Of a DNA stretch of 44,998 bases, positions 7,324 to 16,080 are shown one piece after another. Every line of letters begins with the position of its first letter. Position 1 is the stretch's first letter. The stretch covers positions 1 to 44,998 of the forward strand of contig JANWZA010000038.1 in NCBI GenBank assembly GCA_025054775.1, given 5' to 3'. The notes under the pieces are model-generated. The model was not told where the DNA came from. It searched no databases and saw only the letters and a program-made list of their open reading frames with translations. This DNA is from Microscillaceae bacterium. Lineage in GTDB: Bacteria > Bacteroidota > Bacteroidia > Cytophagales > Microscillaceae. The position numbers were made by a program, and so were the translations under genes.

Positions 7324-8607
7324 ATGACCATAAAGCAGTTATATGAACTTTACCTAAAATACCCAAAAGTAAGTACCGATACTCGCAAAATTGAGGTTAA
7401 TAGTCTTTTTTTTGCTCTGAAAGGAGAACGGTTTAATGGCAATATCTTTGCCCAGGAAGCTCTTGCCAAAGGAGCCGCTTATGCCATCATCGACGAGCCT
7501 AATTACCAAACAAAACATACTATTCTGGTAAAAAATGTTTTGCAAACACTACAAGATTTGGCAAAATATAAGCGTTCTCAATTCTCAATTCCTGTTATTG
7601 CCGTAGGTGGCTCAAATGGTAAAACTACTACCAAAGAACTGACCTATAAAGTACTAGCTAAAAAATATAAAGCCTTTGCCACACAAGGAAATCTCAATAA
7701 CCATATCGGCGTACCACTTACTTTGTTAGATATGCCTCACGATACAGAAATAGCAGTAATTGAACTCGGGGCAAATCATTTAGAAGAGACCTATGCACTT
7801 TGCCAAATTGCCCAACCTACGCATGGCATTGTTACTAATATAGGACTTGACCATTTAGAAGGTTTCGGCAGCATAGAGGGTGTAATGCGCGCCAATGCTG
7901 AATTGTACGAATATTTAGCACAAAACAATGGAATTGCTTTTGTCAATACTTCCGAAAAATTACTATTAGAAGCCCTAAAAAACTTCCCAAATTTGCAAAA
8001 AATTACTTACCCACAAGCCAATGATTATTTTTCAGCTACCTTGCTTGAAAATGATTTTTTTATCAAAATTCAAGTGAAAGAGCAGGAGATAAGTACGCAA
8101 CTTTTTGGGGCATACAATTTTGCCAATGCAGCTGCTGCCTTGTGCATAGGGCAATTTTTTGAAGTAGAGCCAAGTCTAGCTTATCAAGCCATAGCCGAGT
8201 ACGTGCCACAAAATATGCGTTCGCAAGTGATTCAGCAAGGCACAAATACAATTATTTTAGATGCTTACAATGCAAATCCAAGTTCCATGGAGCAGGCAAT
8301 TCGGCAATTTGCCAAAATAAAAGGTGAAAAAAAAGTATTGATTTTAGGCATGATGAACGAACTTGGAGCGACAAGCCCACAGGAACATGAAAAATTAGGA
8401 AAATTGATTGCTCAATACAATTTTTCTACCATTATTCTTTTTGGAGAGGATATGAAGTATGCTCTCTCGCATTTGCCACAAGCTTACTATTTTACGGACA
8501 AATTCTCACTGCATAATTGGTTACAAGACCATAAAATCAATGAAAGTCAAGTACTTATCAAAGGCTCACGAAGTATGCAGTTGGAAACTGTTGTGCAGTT
8601 TTTGTAA
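7324..8607 (+). CDS. murF: UDP-N-acetylmuramoyl-tripeptide--D-alanyl-D-alanine ligase
   Basis: MurF adds D-Ala-D-Ala to the UDP-MurNAc tripeptide, the last cytoplasmic step of peptidoglycan precursor synthesis. The 427-residue protein has the N-terminal substrate domain (STDTRKIEVNSLFFALKGER), the ATP loop GGSNGKTTTKE near residue 97, the GNLNNHIGVPLTLL segment and IELGANHLEE. The C-terminal domain follows, with LDAYNANPSSMEQA, ILGMMNELG and LIKGSRSMQLE. The ATG at 7324 is preferred over a TTG two codons earlier. The 3' end overlaps the convergent histidine phosphatase gene by 42 bases, so no terminator separates them. Confidence 0.96.
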   Translation: MTIKQLYELYLKYPKVSTDTRKIEVNSLFFALKGERFNGNIFAQEALAKGAAYAIIDEPNYQTKHTILVKNVLQTLQDLAKYKRSQFSIPVIAVGGSNGKTTTKELTYKVLAKKYKAFATQGNLNNHIGVPLTLLDMPHDTEIAVIELGANHLEETYALCQIAQPTHGIVTNIGLDHLEGFGSIEGVMRANAELYEYLAQNNGIAFVNTSEKLLLEALKNFPNLQKITYPQANDYFSATLLENDFFIKIQVKEQEISTQLFGAYNFANAAAALCIGQFFEVEPSLAYQAIAEYVPQNMRSQVIQQGTNTIILDAYNANPSSMEQAIRQFAKIKGEKKVLILGMMNELGATSPQEHEKLGKLIAQYNFSTIILFGEDMKYALSHLPQAYYFTDKFSLHNWLQDHKINESQVLIKGSRSMQLETVVQFL

Positions 8608-9207
8608 GTGCGTAGTATCATTAGCTAATTCCACAGTAAACATAGAACCCGTGTAGTGTAACTTGTAGAGGCAAGTGTTAGTATGTTCAAAGGTATCCAT
8701 TTCACTTAAAGGATAGTTCAACAAGGTAGCTAGAAGGATACGTAAGGCTCTGCCGTGAGTGCAAATGAGAATGGTACGCTCTTCGGGGCGTTGCAAAATC
8801 AGGTCAATAAAATGTTGTTGTCTTGCTTGCACTTGTAGTGGAGTTTCTCCCCCCTCAATTCCAATATTTAGGTTACCTTTTTTCCATTCTGCTATCATAT
8901 ATTGAAAAAAAGCATCTCGTTCTGGGCTAATAGGTAACCCTTCATTAATCCCCCAGCTAATTTCATTCAAGTAGGTGCATTTTTCAACGGGTATCTTTTT
9001 GGCTAAAAATGGCTCTATGGTTTGAGCGGTGCGTTTGAGTGTGGAGATGTAAATCTTGTCAAAATGTACATGTTGGTAGTATTCAAAAAAGGCTTGGGCT
9101 TGGGCTTTGCCCACCTCGTTTATGTCAGTATCTACGCCACTGCCTTGTACAATGGATTGTTTGTTAAAATCGGTTTCGCCATGCCGAATGATGTAAAGTG
9201 TTTTCAT
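8566..9207 (-). CDS. histidine phosphatase family protein (phosphoglycerate mutase-like)
   Basis: The 213-residue cytoplasmic protein belongs to the branch-1 histidine phosphatases. The phosphohistidine motif is YIIRHGETDFN (H9). The second catalytic histidine is in ICTHGRALRIL, and a conserved glutamate lies in LNEISWGINEG. Members include phosphoglycerate mutases, alpha-ribazole phosphatase and many broad-range phosphatases, and the sequence does not show which substrate this one uses. I chose the ATG at 9207 because it starts right before the RHG strand. A -7 box at 9235-9242 also places the transcription start close upstream, leaving no room for the longer frame from 9237. Its last 42 bases run through the end of murF on the other strand. 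Confidence 0.88.
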   Translation of the reverse strand: MKTLYIIRHGETDFNKQSIVQGSGVDTDINEVGKAQAQAFFEYYQHVHFDKIYISTLKRTAQTIEPFLAKKIPVEKCTYLNEISWGINEGLPISPERDAFFQYMIAEWKKGNLNIGIEGGETPLQVQARQQHFIDLILQRPEERTILICTHGRALRILLATLLNYPLSEMDTFEHTNTCLYKLHYTGSMFTVELANDTTHLQKLHNSFQLHTS

Positions 9208-9234
9208 TAGTAATGGTTGGGTTGATTTTGGGTG

Positions 9235-9242
9235 CAAAGGTA
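9235..9242 (-). promoter_or_regulatory. Bacteroidota -7 box (TACCTTTG) for the histidine phosphatase gene
   Basis: The minus strand reads TACCTTTG, an exact TAnnTTTG match 28 bases before the ATG at 9207. It implies a leader of about 20 bases and supports that start codon. No clear -33 TTTG is seen. Confidence 0.5.
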
Positions 9243-9517
9243 GTAATTTTTCTAATATTGTTTATTTGGGCTATAATCAAGCATGGTTCCCTTTGATTGT
9301 TAATGTTCTTTTTTTGTGGAACATGTAAAGGTAAAATACAAAATACCAAACGATTAATTAGAATAAACCTCCTAATAATAAGCTATTAAAACTAAATACA
9401 TTAAAATAAAATTATTTTTTTGTTAAAAAAATAGAAAAAAATTTGCACAAGAATAAAAAATATCATAATTTGCTTTGGTAAAGCCTGAATTACCCAATTT
9501 CTCGAAAAAATACAATT

Positions 9518-12500
9518 TTGTCTTACCTAAAAGCTAAATTTCCTGTGCAAACCCTACGCGGATACGAAAAATCGGCTTGTGGAGTAGGTTTTATTGCAAG
9601 CCGAAAGCAAGTTTCTGATCACCAAATTTTACAACATGCTTTGCAAGCCTTAGCTTGTGTAGAGCATCGCGGCGCCTGCAGTATTGACCAACTTAGCAGC
9701 GATGGGGCAGGTGTTATGACAGATATTCCTTTTGAACTCCTAGGCTACAAGAAAGGAGAAGTTGCTGTGGCTATGCTTTTTGCCCCACAAAATAAAGAGC
9801 AACGCAGAAAGTCGCTTGCTATTTTTGAACAAGTTTTTGACTATGAAGACCTTGAGATTTTAGCCTACCGCGAAGTACCGATACAAGTTAGTGTTCTTGG
9901 CAAAACGGCACTAGCTACAATGCCTTATATCTTACAAGCCATTATTAAACGCCCCGCTTATTGCCGTACTGATGCCTCCTTTGAAAAAAAATTGTACCTT
10001 GCTAAACAACTTACCCGCAAAAAGCAAAAGCAAAAAGGTATTCCCGAAATTTTCTATGCCTCCGTTTCTACTAACACCATAGTCTATAAAGCCATGTCCC
10101 TAGGTAAAGATTTGGCAAATTTCTATTTAGACCTGCAAAATCCTGCCTACAAAACCCGCTTTGCCCTCTTTCACCGAAGATTTAGCACTAATACCACCTC
10201 TACCTGGGACAAGGCGCAACCTTTTCGTATCATAGCTCACAACGGAGAATTTAATACCATTGCAGGCAATCGTTCTTGGGCTGTCTCACGTGAAAATGCC
10301 ATGGGCTTATACGAAGGCGAATTACTTACTGAAAAAGGCATATCTGACTCAGGAAGTTTGAATGAAATGGTAGAAGCCCTCCTTCACCGCAGTAGTATTC
10401 CATACATAGATGAAATTTTGGCCATCCTTATGCCTACTGCAGAAGATGACAATCCCTTCTATAAATTTTGGGGACGCGCCATGGAGCCTTGGGACGGACC
10501 TGCCTTGATTACTTTTGCCGATGGTATTAATATTGGAGCAAGACTTGACCGTAACGGCTTTAGACCTTGCCGTTGGGCAATAACTGAAGACTTTTTTTAT
10601 CTCAATTCCGAAGCAGGTTCTTTTCAACTTGACGAGTCAAAAATCTTACAAAAAGGTACTTTGCATGCAGGTAAAGGGATTCGCATGAGTTTACTTTCAG
10701 GGAGAATCTACTTTGAAGACCCTAGCCAAAACCGCTACAACTATGATGCTCAATTTGATAGTCGTACTTTCGTATTACACTATTTAGATCCCAAAGCACA
10801 AGGTGGAGCACATTTGCACAAAAAATTACTATTTGACTATACTGAAGAAGACCTAAATAAAATTATCTATCCGATGATAGAAACTGCCAAAGAACCTATT
10901 GGCTCTATGGGCGATACAGCTCGTTTGGCTATCTTTTCGGAAGAACCTCGTAGTTTTTTTGATTATTTTTATCATAATTTTGCCCAAGTTACTAATCCCC
11001 CTTTGGATTATTTACGTGAAAAATGGGTAACAGACCTTTCTACTTATATAGGTAAAAAACCTAATATTTTTGCAAAAAAAGACCTCTTACCTTTACCCGT
11101 CAATATTGAGCTTCCTAGTCCAATTATTAGTTTAGGGCAAATGGAATATTTACAAGTACTTACACAAAAAACTATCCAAGAAGGGCGAATTATAGCACGT
11201 GAATATGATATTATTTTCCCTAAAGAACTGGGTTTGGTAGGCTTCAAGCAACAAATTCGTAATATCATAGAGCAAGTGCGCAAAGACGTAAGTGAAGGTG
11301 TATCTATTATTATTTTAACTGACAAAAATGCCTCTTACGAAAAGCCTGCTATGCCTTGCTTGTTGGCTATGCGTATGGTAATTCAAGAATTACAAAATGC
11401 AGGGCAGAGGCTCAAATTTAGTATGATTGTTCACTCAGCACAAATTCGTACTACGCATCATGTAGCCTTAATGATTGGCATGGGAGCAGCGGCAGTTTGT
11501 CCTTATTTGGCTCTTGAAATTGCCCGATATGAACCTACCAAAGAAACGCAACACCTTACTGAAAGCCAACGCGAAAAGAATTTGATAAAAGCCTATGAAG
11601 GGGGGTTGCTCAAAATTATGTCTAAAATGGGGATTTCTGTAGTCAGAAGTTACCAAAGTTCGCAACTTTTTACAGCTATCGGCATCAATGAAAATTTAGC
11701 TCAAAAATATTTTGAGCGAACCGTTTGTCTGCTTGGAGGTATTGATTTGCCTGAAATCGTAGAAAACACACTTAAAAATTTGCAAAAAGCCCAAGAACAA
11801 GAAGAGATAAAAAAACTGCTCCATACCTATCAATACAAAGAACACAACAAAGGGCTAATAGGAGAGAAGCACTCCATGACAAACAGCCGCTCTAAAATTA
11901 TTCACGAATTAGTACGAACCTCCGGCATAGGTTTAGACAAAATGGAACTCTATGAAGCGTACCTCAAAGCAGGTGCTGACGATGAACCCGTGAATGTCAG
12001 ACACTTGTTTGCACTCAAAAATGCACCGAAAGCCCTCAACATGGAGCAGGTGCAACCTATGGCTGAAATTTTACAAACTTTTGGTTCGGGAGCAATGTCT
12101 TTTGGGGCAATCTCTGCCGAAGCACAGCGAGATATTATTTTGGCAATGAAAGAAATCGGAGGGCGTAGTAATTCAGGCGAAGGGGGCGAGAACCCATACT
12201 ACTATACCGAAGGCATTACAGCAAGCGTGAAACAGATTGCCTCAGGACGATTTGGTGTAAATGCACTTTACCTAGTTACTGGTAATGAAATTCAAATTAA
12301 AATTGCACAAGGAGCTAAACCCGGCGAGGGAGGACAGCTCATGGCGGTAAAAGTAGATGAGCATATTGCTAAAGCACGCAACTCCATGGTAGGGGTAGAT
12401 TTGATTTCACCACCCCCTATGCATGACATTTACAGCATTGAGGATTTGAAAGAGTTAATTTATGAACTGAAACAACTTAAACCGACAGCAAGAGTAAGTG

Positions 12501-13942
12501 TAAAACTTGTTTCAGGAGCAGGAATTGGCACGATTGCCGTAGGAGTTGCCAAGGCAGGTGCCGATATTATTCACATCTCAGGAGGTGATGGAGGAACAGG
12601 CGCTGCACCGCTCTCATCTATGAAGGGTGCAGGTTTACCTTGGGAATTTGGCTTATGGGAAGTACACCAGGCCCTATTAGAAAATGGTCTAAGGCATGTC
12701 GTAACTTTGCGTACTGATGGTGGATTGCATACAGGCAAAGATATTGTGATGGCAGCTATCCTTGGGGCAGAGGAGTTTGAATTTGGCAAATTACTTCTAG
12801 TAGCACAAGGTTGTGTTATGGCACGTATTTGTGAGAAAAATACCTGTCCTACAGGAATTGCCACACACGACCAGCGATTTAAGGCAAAATACAAAGGTAC
12901 AAAAGATCACATTGTAAAAATGATGCAGTACCTTGCCGAAGATGTGCGTAGAAATTTAGCTCAACTTGGCGAAACTTCGCTAAAAAATATTATTGGAAGA
13001 ACCGATTTATTAGAAATCAACCCTAAGCACTTGCCGTTAATCCAAAAAAGAAAAATCAATTTGAGCTATTTTTTACAAGCGACTGCTCCTTATCAGCCTA
13101 ATAATCAAGAATCTAATCCTTTTAGTGAACCTGTAAATTCGCTTAATCAACAACTAGTAAACGATTGCTTACCTGCTTTAGAATGTAAAAAATCTGTAGA
13201 CTTGAGCTATAAAATTCGCTCCACGGACAGAGCCATTTTTGCGACTCTGTGTGGTGAAATTGCTCAAAGACAACACCAAGCCGCATTACAAAAAACTACT
13301 TTTCAACCCGATATTCAACTTACCTTCTATGGTTCGGCAGGACAAGGCTTCGGGGTTTTCCTTACTGAGGGAGTAAAGGTAAAACTTTATGGCGAGGCAA
13401 ATGACTCAGTATGCAAAAGCATGTCAGGAGGGAAAGTGGTTATTGTTCCTCCTAAAGAAGCAAAATTTGAAGCAAGCAAAAACGTGATCATCGGAAATTG
13501 TGCTTTATATGGTGCTACAGGAGGTACACTTTATGTGTGTGGTTTGGCAGGTGATAGATTTGCTGTGCGAAATAGTGGTGCGTTGGCAATCGTAGAAGGT
13601 GTAGGCTTGCACGCTTGCGAGTATATGACCAAAGGTAGGGTAATTATTTTAGGGGAAACCTCTTACAACATCGGTGGCGGTATGACGGGTGGAGAGGTAA
13701 TTACTTTTGGTGATAAAAGCCGTTTTGTGAATACAGAATACCTGCAAATGGTTACTTTGCAAGAAGAGGAGTTAGCTGATATTCAATTACTTTTGCAAGA
13801 TTATGTTCAACAAACGCAAAGCGAATTAGCCCAAAGTATTTTGCAAAATTGGCATAATACCAAACGATGTTTCGTTAGGTATTTACCTATCAGCTTAGCA
13901 AAAAAGATTTTGGAAAAACAAAACATACTAGAAAAGGTATAA
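9518..13942 (+). CDS. gltB: glutamate synthase, large (alpha) subunit
   Basis: The enzyme makes two glutamates from glutamine and 2-oxoglutarate. The 1,474-residue chain has all large-subunit domains: glutaminase with catalytic Cys21 in ACGVGFIA (about 21-430), central domain (about 480-760), FMN barrel (about 800-1180) and GXGXG helix domain (about 1220-1420). The 3Fe-4S cysteines are C1099, C1105 and C1110 in GCVMARICEKNTC. Family members are processed to expose the catalytic cysteine, so about 20 residues form a propeptide. The only suitable start is TTG at 9518, since the next in-frame ATG lies after the cysteine. TTTG at 9442 and a partial -7 box near 9465 may be its promoter. No gltD is adjacent, so it may use a distant small subunit or ferredoxin. 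Confidence 0.96.
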   Translation: MSYLKAKFPVQTLRGYEKSACGVGFIASRKQVSDHQILQHALQALACVEHRGACSIDQLSSDGAGVMTDIPFELLGYKKGEVAVAMLFAPQNKEQRRKSLAIFEQVFDYEDLEILAYREVPIQVSVLGKTALATMPYILQAIIKRPAYCRTDASFEKKLYLAKQLTRKKQKQKGIPEIFYASVSTNTIVYKAMSLGKDLANFYLDLQNPAYKTRFALFHRRFSTNTTSTWDKAQPFRIIAHNGEFNTIAGNRSWAVSRENAMGLYEGELLTEKGISDSGSLNEMVEALLHRSSIPYIDEILAILMPTAEDDNPFYKFWGRAMEPWDGPALITFADGINIGARLDRNGFRPCRWAITEDFFYLNSEAGSFQLDESKILQKGTLHAGKGIRMSLLSGRIYFEDPSQNRYNYDAQFDSRTFVLHYLDPKAQGGAHLHKKLLFDYTEEDLNKIIYPMIETAKEPIGSMGDTARLAIFSEEPRSFFDYFYHNFAQVTNPPLDYLREKWVTDLSTYIGKKPNIFAKKDLLPLPVNIELPSPIISLGQMEYLQVLTQKTIQEGRIIAREYDIIFPKELGLVGFKQQIRNIIEQVRKDVSEGVSIIILTDKNASYEKPAMPCLLAMRMVIQELQNAGQRLKFSMIVHSAQIRTTHHVALMIGMGAAAVCPYLALEIARYEPTKETQHLTESQREKNLIKAYEGGLLKIMSKMGISVVRSYQSSQLFTAIGINENLAQKYFERTVCLLGGIDLPEIVENTLKNLQKAQEQEEIKKLLHTYQYKEHNKGLIGEKHSMTNSRSKIIHELVRTSGIGLDKMELYEAYLKAGADDEPVNVRHLFALKNAPKALNMEQVQPMAEILQTFGSGAMSFGAISAEAQRDIILAMKEIGGRSNSGEGGENPYYYTEGITASVKQIASGRFGVNALYLVTGNEIQIKIAQGAKPGEGGQLMAVKVDEHIAKARNSMVGVDLISPPPMHDIYSIEDLKELIYELKQLKPTARVSVKLVSGAGIGTIAVGVAKAGADIIHISGGDGGTGAAPLSSMKGAGLPWEFGLWEVHQALLENGLRHVVTLRTDGGLHTGKDIVMAAILGAEEFEFGKLLLVAQGCVMARICEKNTCPTGIATHDQRFKAKYKGTKDHIVKMMQYLAEDVRRNLAQLGETSLKNIIGRTDLLEINPKHLPLIQKRKINLSYFLQATAPYQPNNQESNPFSEPVNSLNQQLVNDCLPALECKKSVDLSYKIRSTDRAIFATLCGEIAQRQHQAALQKTTFQPDIQLTFYGSAGQGFGVFLTEGVKVKLYGEANDSVCKSMSGGKVVIVPPKEAKFEASKNVIIGNCALYGATGGTLYVCGLAGDRFAVRNSGALAIVEGVGLHACEYMTKGRVIILGETSYNIGGGMTGGEVITFGDKSRFVNTEYLQMVTLQEEELADIQLLLQDYVQQTQSELAQSILQNWHNTKRCFVRYLPISLAKKILEKQNILEKV

Positions 13943-13958
13943 CCTCTTTTTCAAGAGC

Positions 13959-13993
13959 AAGGGCGACTATTAAGAAGTTGCCCTTACTTTTTT
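13959..13993 (+). terminator. terminator after gltB
   Basis: AAGGGCGAC at 13959-13967 pairs with GTTGCCCTT at 13977-13985 (one G-T pair) around a nine-base loop. A run of six T follows. It lies 17 bases after the gltB stop. Confidence 0.85.
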
Positions 13994-14019
13994 ATGTACT
14001 TTTGTTATGAGACCAAACA

Positions 14020-14601
14020 CTACTTTTTATTTTGAAATTGATTATCTCCGAGCATTTCTGTTAATTTGTCTTCTAACTCTCTTTGCTTACTTGCCGTGTA
14101 AGTACCAGAGGTAGTGTAAACGATTTTACCATTTTTATCCAATAAAAAGAAATAAGGCAGATCTTTATTTTTTAGCCCTAACTCTTCGCTATAAGGTTCA
14201 AGCGAACCTCTGTAGAGTATGATGTAAGGTTTCCAACGCTCTTCGGCTTTTTCTTTGAGCTTAGTTTCAATTTTACCTGAAGCCACACGATTAATTCCTG
14301 TAACCATTGCGACGAAATACAGATTAGCATCATATGGCTCGAACTGAAAAAGGTCAGTACCGGGAGCTTTAATGAACAAATTAAACAAGGGTTGTCTCCA
14401 TGTTTGCAAGGCTTCGTCAGACTTGGCAGAGTATGCAATACCTATGAGGGTAACTTTTCCTTTCCCTGCTTGTGGCAGAGAAACGCTTTTATCCAGCAAA
14501 TTCTCTCCTGAAAGCGCGGGGAACATTTTTCCTACGACTTGGGCTTGAACTATGTTTGCTAGCATTAAAACCAAGGCTAAAAATTGGGTTTTTAGTTGCA
14601 T
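14020..14601 (-). CDS. exported thioredoxin-fold protein without CXXC
   Basis: The 193-residue protein has a signal peptide (MQLKTQFLALVLMLANIVQAQ). The rest shows a thioredoxin/peroxiredoxin-like layout: GKMFPALSGENL near the mature N-terminus, the strand GKVTLIGIAYSAKSDE where a redox motif would normally lie, and LPYFFLLDKNGKIVYTTSGTY near the end. No cysteine pair is present, so a thiol redox role is unlikely. The layout also recalls ATP10/YtfJ-type proteins, whose roles are in assembly or are unknown. It follows the thioredoxin-TPR gene at 14662-15828 by 60 bases on the same strand and may be co-transcribed with it. The exact function is open. Confidence 0.75.
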   Translation of the reverse strand: MQLKTQFLALVLMLANIVQAQVVGKMFPALSGENLLDKSVSLPQAGKGKVTLIGIAYSAKSDEALQTWRQPLFNLFIKAPGTDLFQFEPYDANLYFVAMVTGINRVASGKIETKLKEKAEERWKPYIILYRGSLEPYSEELGLKNKDLPYFFLLDKNGKIVYTTSGTYTASKQRELEDKLTEMLGDNQFQNKK

Positions 14602-14661
14602 AAAAGTAATAACCGGGTTTAAGGTTGGAAATTGAAAATTAATGATTTATCAATAAATTAT

Positions 14662-15828
14662 TTATCTTTGTTCTAGTTGTTTCAAAAGTACTTCACTTTT
14701 GCTATAATCCTCTATTTGATTAGCTTTGGCATAGCTAATAGCTTTTTTGCATTCTTTAATAGCTTCGGCTTTTTTACCCGCTTTGGCTAAAATTTCAGCT
14801 AAAAAATGTAATACTTCGTAGCTATCACCTGCTTGCAAAGCCCGCCTTGTCCATTTTTCAGCGAGTTCTAAATCCTCTTTTTTATCACTCATGGTGTAAA
14901 AATCGTAAGCCACTCCCACTAAAGTCTCCTCGTCAAATTGCGCATATTTTTCTACGTAACTACGAGCTAGTTCCATGTATTTACCATATTGTTTTATCTG
15001 CTTATAAAAATCCATGTAGGTGCGTTGTACGATACTTTCGGCTTTGGCTTTGTCAATAATAGGAAAGGCATTGTTCACGAGGCTACTAATTTGTTTCACA
15101 TAGTCAATTTCCTGATTTTCAATGGCTTTCTTGTAGAGTGTTTGGTATGCGTTGATAATAATAGCTTGGCTATTTTCTCCATATTTTTCATAAAAGGCTG
15201 ATTTATGGCTATAAAAATACCTAAACTCGCGTGATTCTACCTCGTGAGTGTAGATGGTCATAAGTTCAAAATTCTCTTTTTCTAGTAATTCTTCGTCTTG
15301 CAAGGTGGCAAAATATTCCTTAGCGGCTTTCAATACCTGTTCAGTTTTGTTCTCTTGCATAATTTTTAGATATTCCATCATAAAAGCCTTTCCACGTTCT
15401 CCTTTTTCGTAGCGGGCTTGCATAGCAGGAATCTGGCACACCTCACGCCCTAGTTGCAAAAACTCTTCAGCTTCGGTCATACCTACTTTTTTACGCAGTA
15501 TATTCTCTTGGGTATCTACAAACAAAAGTGTAGGCATCGCCTCTACTCCAAACCGTTGGGCAAGTGCCGTTTCTACATCTACGTCAAGTTTATAACATAC
15601 AAAGTTTTTGTTGTAATAATCAGCCACTTCCTTTTGAGAAAATACTTTTTTTTCCATAAACTTACATGGTCCGCACCATACCGCATAAGCATCTACAAAA
15701 ATAACTTTTTTCTCTTTTTGGGCAAATGCCAAAGCCTCTTTCCATGTGCCTTTGAAAAACTGAATACCCTCAGCCCAAATTTGACTATAAGCACACGCAA
15801 AGAATACGAAAAGAAATCTTTTTTTCAT
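14662..15828 (-). CDS. exported thioredoxin-domain protein with helical (TPR-like) C-terminal region
   Basis: The product has 388 residues from the ATG at 15828, which opens directly into a signal peptide (MKKRFLFVFFACAYSQIWA). The frame stays open 17 codons further up, but that would bury the signal. A thioredoxin domain follows with the active site WCGPC (C52, C55), the FVDAYAVWCGPCKFMEKKVF context of DsbD-gamma/thioredoxin_7 proteins and the cis-proline segment VEAMPTLLFVD. From about residue 140 the protein is all helix, ending in repeats such as LELAEKWTRRALQAGDSYE that look like TPR units. It is probably a periplasmic thiol reductase with a protein-binding tail. Its partner is unknown. 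Confidence 0.85.
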   Translation of the reverse strand: MKKRFLFVFFACAYSQIWAEGIQFFKGTWKEALAFAQKEKKVIFVDAYAVWCGPCKFMEKKVFSQKEVADYYNKNFVCYKLDVDVETALAQRFGVEAMPTLLFVDTQENILRKKVGMTEAEEFLQLGREVCQIPAMQARYEKGERGKAFMMEYLKIMQENKTEQVLKAAKEYFATLQDEELLEKENFELMTIYTHEVESREFRYFYSHKSAFYEKYGENSQAIIINAYQTLYKKAIENQEIDYVKQISSLVNNAFPIIDKAKAESIVQRTYMDFYKQIKQYGKYMELARSYVEKYAQFDEETLVGVAYDFYTMSDKKEDLELAEKWTRRALQAGDSYEVLHFLAEILAKAGKKAEAIKECKKAISYAKANQIEDYSKSEVLLKQLEQR

Positions 15829-16080
15829 AGAAAGAATAAGAGAAATTATGAAAGAAAATAGTACTTGAAAAAAAAACAAACAACAAGTGCTTAATTAGGC
15901 TAATTTCTCGCAAAATAAAAAAATAGACAAATTTGATTACTTTCTGTTGCATTTTTACGTATAAAGGTTCAAGAAGTTAATCTTAAATTAAAAAGAAAAC
16001 TTACATAAAATTTTCTCTTCTTTTCTTTTGGAATACGAATTAACGTTATTTTCTACCTTAAAAATATCTGTTCTAATATT

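Noticed and set aside
7268-7392. A 15-base direct repeat (GATACTCGCAAAATT at 7268-7282 and 7378-7392) around the murF start.
   Set aside because: The second copy is coding sequence for the conserved DTRKIE segment of MurF, and no third copy or symmetry was seen. It is probably a chance or small duplication event.
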